The notes beneath the pieces were generated by a model that was not told the DNA's origin, did not search any database, and was given only the letters and a program-made list of their open reading frames with translations. Of a stretch of DNA of 7,245 bases, positions 5,649 to 7,245 are shown piece by piece. Source of the DNA: JAENVT01 sp031430695 (GTDB taxonomy: Bacteria; Actinomycetota; Acidimicrobiia; Acidimicrobiales; Ilumatobacteraceae); contig JANPBZ010000122.1 in assembly GCA_031430695.1 (NCBI GenBank), positions 1 through 7,245 on the forward strand, written 5' to 3'. Each line of letters begins with the position of its first letter. Within the stretch, counting starts at the first letter, position 1. The position numbers were made by a program, and so were the translations under genes.

Positions 5649-6650
5649 ATGGCAACTGGCGAAGCCAAGCTCCATCACTTCGTGCCGAGGTTCTACTTGG
5701 CGCGCTGGAGCCACGTAGACCTGCTGGACGTGCGGAGACGTGACGGAGGACGCTTTACGGCGAAGCCGACCAAGGTTGCTGCCATCAATGGCTTCTATGA
5801 CTTCCATGATGACGATGGTGAAGTCAGCAAGGCGGTGGAGAAGTTCCTGGCCGATGAGGTGGAGGCTCCGGCGTCAGAGGCGTTCAGGTCGATCGACGCC
5901 AGCGGCAGAGCGCCAGCGCCGCACACCTCGGAACGGCAAGCGATGTGTGCGTTCATCGCCTTTCAAATGACGCGCACTCCCGAGCGTCGAGCCGAGATCA
6001 TGCTGGCGGAGGCGGTCCGGGCGTTTCTCGACGGTCGTGAGCTGACGGAGCCACTCATGGCGGAGTACCTGGAGTCGGTGCATCTTGGATTCGCGCCCTC
6101 TGAGCGCGAAGTGCGGGCGGCAGTGGCGTGGATCGGCTACCAGCTGTATCAACTCGGCACCGGAACACGCGAGGAAGCAATGCGCATCATGCATTCGATC
6201 GCGGTCGAGTTCATGCCCAAGCTGGCAGAGATGCACTGGTCGATTGCTGTCGATCGCAAGCAACGGTTCGTGACTGCCGATCAGCCGGTGCTCATCTGGA
6301 AACAGCCATCGCCCCGTGACGCGTTCATGGGCGTCGGACTACAGACCGCCGACGAGGTCCGCCTTCCCCTTGACCCGGGCAAAGTGCTGGTCCTACGACA
6401 CCGGCCGCGCACGGAAACGGTACGGCTCTCGCCAAGCGAGGTGCAGCAGTGCAACCGTGACATCGCCCATCGGTGCCACACGTTCATCGTCGGTTCCCCA
6501 CGGCAGTCAGCCACCATCGATTCTCTTCCGTTGCGCGCCCGAGGTCCGGCAATGCGGTTCAACGTCGCGAACCGTTGGGACCGAGACGACGACGGGCGGT
6601 TGTTCAAGACCGACGAGGAGATTCTGCACACGTGGGTTTCCCGCGACTAG
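5649..6650 (+). CDS. DUF4238 family protein
   Basis: A 333-residue protein with the landmarks of DUF4238: N-terminal HHFVPRFYL (residues 9-17), a central FQMTRTP (105-111), VTADQPV (208-214; the family commonly has a TSDNPV-like sequence), LPLDPGKVLVL (239-249), and CNRDIAHRCHTFIVGS (268-283). The molecular activity of the family is not established; members are scattered among bacteria and often sit in accessory or mobile DNA, as here. No signal peptide or membrane segment is visible, so it is probably cytoplasmic. ATG 5649 is chosen because the conserved HHFVPR block then starts at residue 9. An in-frame GTG at 5568 would add 27 residues of non-conserved sequence. The GGAGG before ATG 5649 is only 1 nt away, too close to act as a normal ribosome binding site, so the initiation mode is uncertain. 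It appears monocistronic; its TAG overlaps the stop of the tentative minus-strand ORF at the palindrome CTAG (6647-6650). Confidence 0.85.
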   Translation: MATGEAKLHHFVPRFYLARWSHVDLLDVRRRDGGRFTAKPTKVAAINGFYDFHDDDGEVSKAVEKFLADEVEAPASEAFRSIDASGRAPAPHTSERQAMCAFIAFQMTRTPERRAEIMLAEAVRAFLDGRELTEPLMAEYLESVHLGFAPSEREVRAAVAWIGYQLYQLGTGTREEAMRIMHSIAVEFMPKLAEMHWSIAVDRKQRFVTADQPVLIWKQPSPRDAFMGVGLQTADEVRLPLDPGKVLVLRHRPRTETVRLSPSEVQQCNRDIAHRCHTFIVGSPRQSATIDSLPLRARGPAMRFNVANRWDRDDDGRLFKTDEEILHTWVSRD

Positions 6651-6901
6651 TGCGTATCGACAGTTATGAGCGCTACCGATGCGCCCCTGGAGCGACCTTC
6701 TGAGGATCCTGCATCCATGGCTTCGATGTGTCCGAAGGCCCTCAGGCTCGGCGTCATCGTGATCCGTTCTGTTGGGTAGCGTGTCATTTCCCCGGGGTCA
6801 GCCGAATCTGCTTCGGAGTAGACGACGATCAACGGGAGAAAATCTCCAGCATCAGCCAACGCGGCGCCGCCTATCGTTGATCGAGTGGCACGAGATGGCA
6901 T
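6647..6901 (-). CDS. Tentative 84-residue hypothetical protein
   Basis: A minus-strand ORF from ATG 6901 with AAGGA (in AGGTGAAGGAATC) 9-10 nt upstream. The protein contains LADAGDFLPLIVVYSEADSA followed by PGEMTRYPTERITM, with third-position G/C typical of the window in the middle part. It diverges from the right-edge gene across 46 bp (6902-6947) and converges on the DUF4238 gene with overlapping stops. The frame stays open upstream to ATG 7045, but that longer form would overlap the right-edge gene by about 100 bp. On the plus strand the same interval is broken by in-frame stops at 6777 and 6819. I recognise no family and it may be spurious. It is the only gene candidate in 6651-6884. Confidence 0.35.
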   Translation of the reverse strand: MPSRATRSTIGGAALADAGDFLPLIVVYSEADSADPGEMTRYPTERITMTPSLRAFGHIEAMDAGSSEGRSRGASVALITVDTH

Positions 6902-6947
6902 CGCGGAGATTCCTTCACCTGGCCCTACTACTCCGATAAAGGAGCAG

Positions 6948-7245
6948 ATGTACCTCCGCCGCGGCGAGACGGCGGCCATTGCTGCACAAGTTGACTGGAC
7001 CGTAAGACGGCTTGCCGAGACATTCACTTCATCTTCCCAACCCACTACGGCGCGACGATGGGACGATGTAAAGGAACGACTTCGCTCTCGAGGACTTACC
7101 TCGGGACTGCAGCGGGAGCTGCAAGCCGTGGCCGAGTACTTCAGGGTCCGCGAGCTGGCCGTGCACGGAGCGACAATCGTGGTCGGCGTCGCTGAAAGTA
7201 CTCAGATCTTCAGATTCTTCTACGACGGAAATCAGCACAAGATGG
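6948..7245 (+). CDS. Unidentified protein, N-terminal 99 residues (runs off right edge), with R-x4-H sequence
   Basis: A plus-strand frame is open to the window end. ATG 6948 follows AAAGGAG (6938-6944) with a short 3-nt gap. GTG 6885, in the same frame, is an alternative that adds 21 residues; the frame is closed by TAG at 6819. Visible features: an N-terminal helix-like MYLRRGETAAIAAQVDWTV (1-19), a charged segment TARRWDDVKERLRSRG (34-49), then LQAVAEYF and VRELAVHGATIVVGV, giving R68-ELAV-H73, and a strand-like TQIFRFFYDG (85-94). The R-x4-H spacing followed by G, within a helix, recalls the catalytic motif of HEPN-domain RNases, but the second position is E rather than the usual N/D/H, so this is only a hint. 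Position in presumed mobile DNA fits an accessory or defence role. Family not recognised. Confidence 0.55.
   Translation, partial: MYLRRGETAAIAAQVDWTVRRLAETFTSSSQPTTARRWDDVKERLRSRGLTSGLQRELQAVAEYFRVRELAVHGATIVVGVAESTQIFRFFYDGNQHKM

Overview
The window looks like high-GC Actinomycetota DNA. Coding is dense with strong G/C preference at third codon positions, ATGA stop/start overlaps, few but clear AAGGAG ribosome binding sites, and possible leaderless promoters. An Acidimicrobiia-type host is my guess from overall gene flavour; it is not shown by the sequence. The window has two parts that meet at about position 5075.

Left part (1-5030) is a chromosomal catabolic or lipid/terpenoid-type cluster. 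A cytochrome P450 (1-903, minus, C-terminus outside the window) diverges from a four-gene plus-strand operon across only 34 bp. The operon encodes an ABM-fold small monooxygenase-like protein (938-1375), a FAS1-type hot-dog dehydratase-like subunit (1372-1806), a MaoC-like hot-dog hydratase subunit with the D-x4-H catalytic signature (1803-2225), and a 577-residue PEP-utilizer-type phosphohistidine protein that has no ATP-grasp domain (2250-3983). A classical short-chain dehydrogenase/reductase (SDR) gene (4083-4901, minus) converges on the operon. Between the two stop codons lies a seven-unit tandem repeat (3981-4088) with hairpin potential. One reading is that the P450 hydroxylates a substrate, the hot-dog pair hydrates or dehydrates an enoyl thioester, the SDR oxidises or reduces an alcohol/ketone, and the PEP-utilizer protein transfers phosphate to a hydroxyl group, as phenylphosphate synthase does. 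The substrate cannot be read from the sequence.

At 5031-5075 on the minus strand there is an exact 3' portion of a tRNA-Arg(UCG) gene, from anticodon loop to CCA, with no 5' half. This is the typical scar of a tyrosine-integrase-type element inserted in a tRNA gene. Its polarity places the element to the right and the original chromosome to the left.

Right part (5076-7245) is accordingly read as accessory DNA: a start-less coding remnant (5283-5585, minus), a DUF4238-family gene (5649-6650, plus), a tentative 84-residue ORF (6647-6901, minus), and a gene running off the right edge (6948-7245, plus) that carries an R-x4-H sequence. No integrase, transposase, CRISPR array, rRNA or complete tRNA gene was found in the window.
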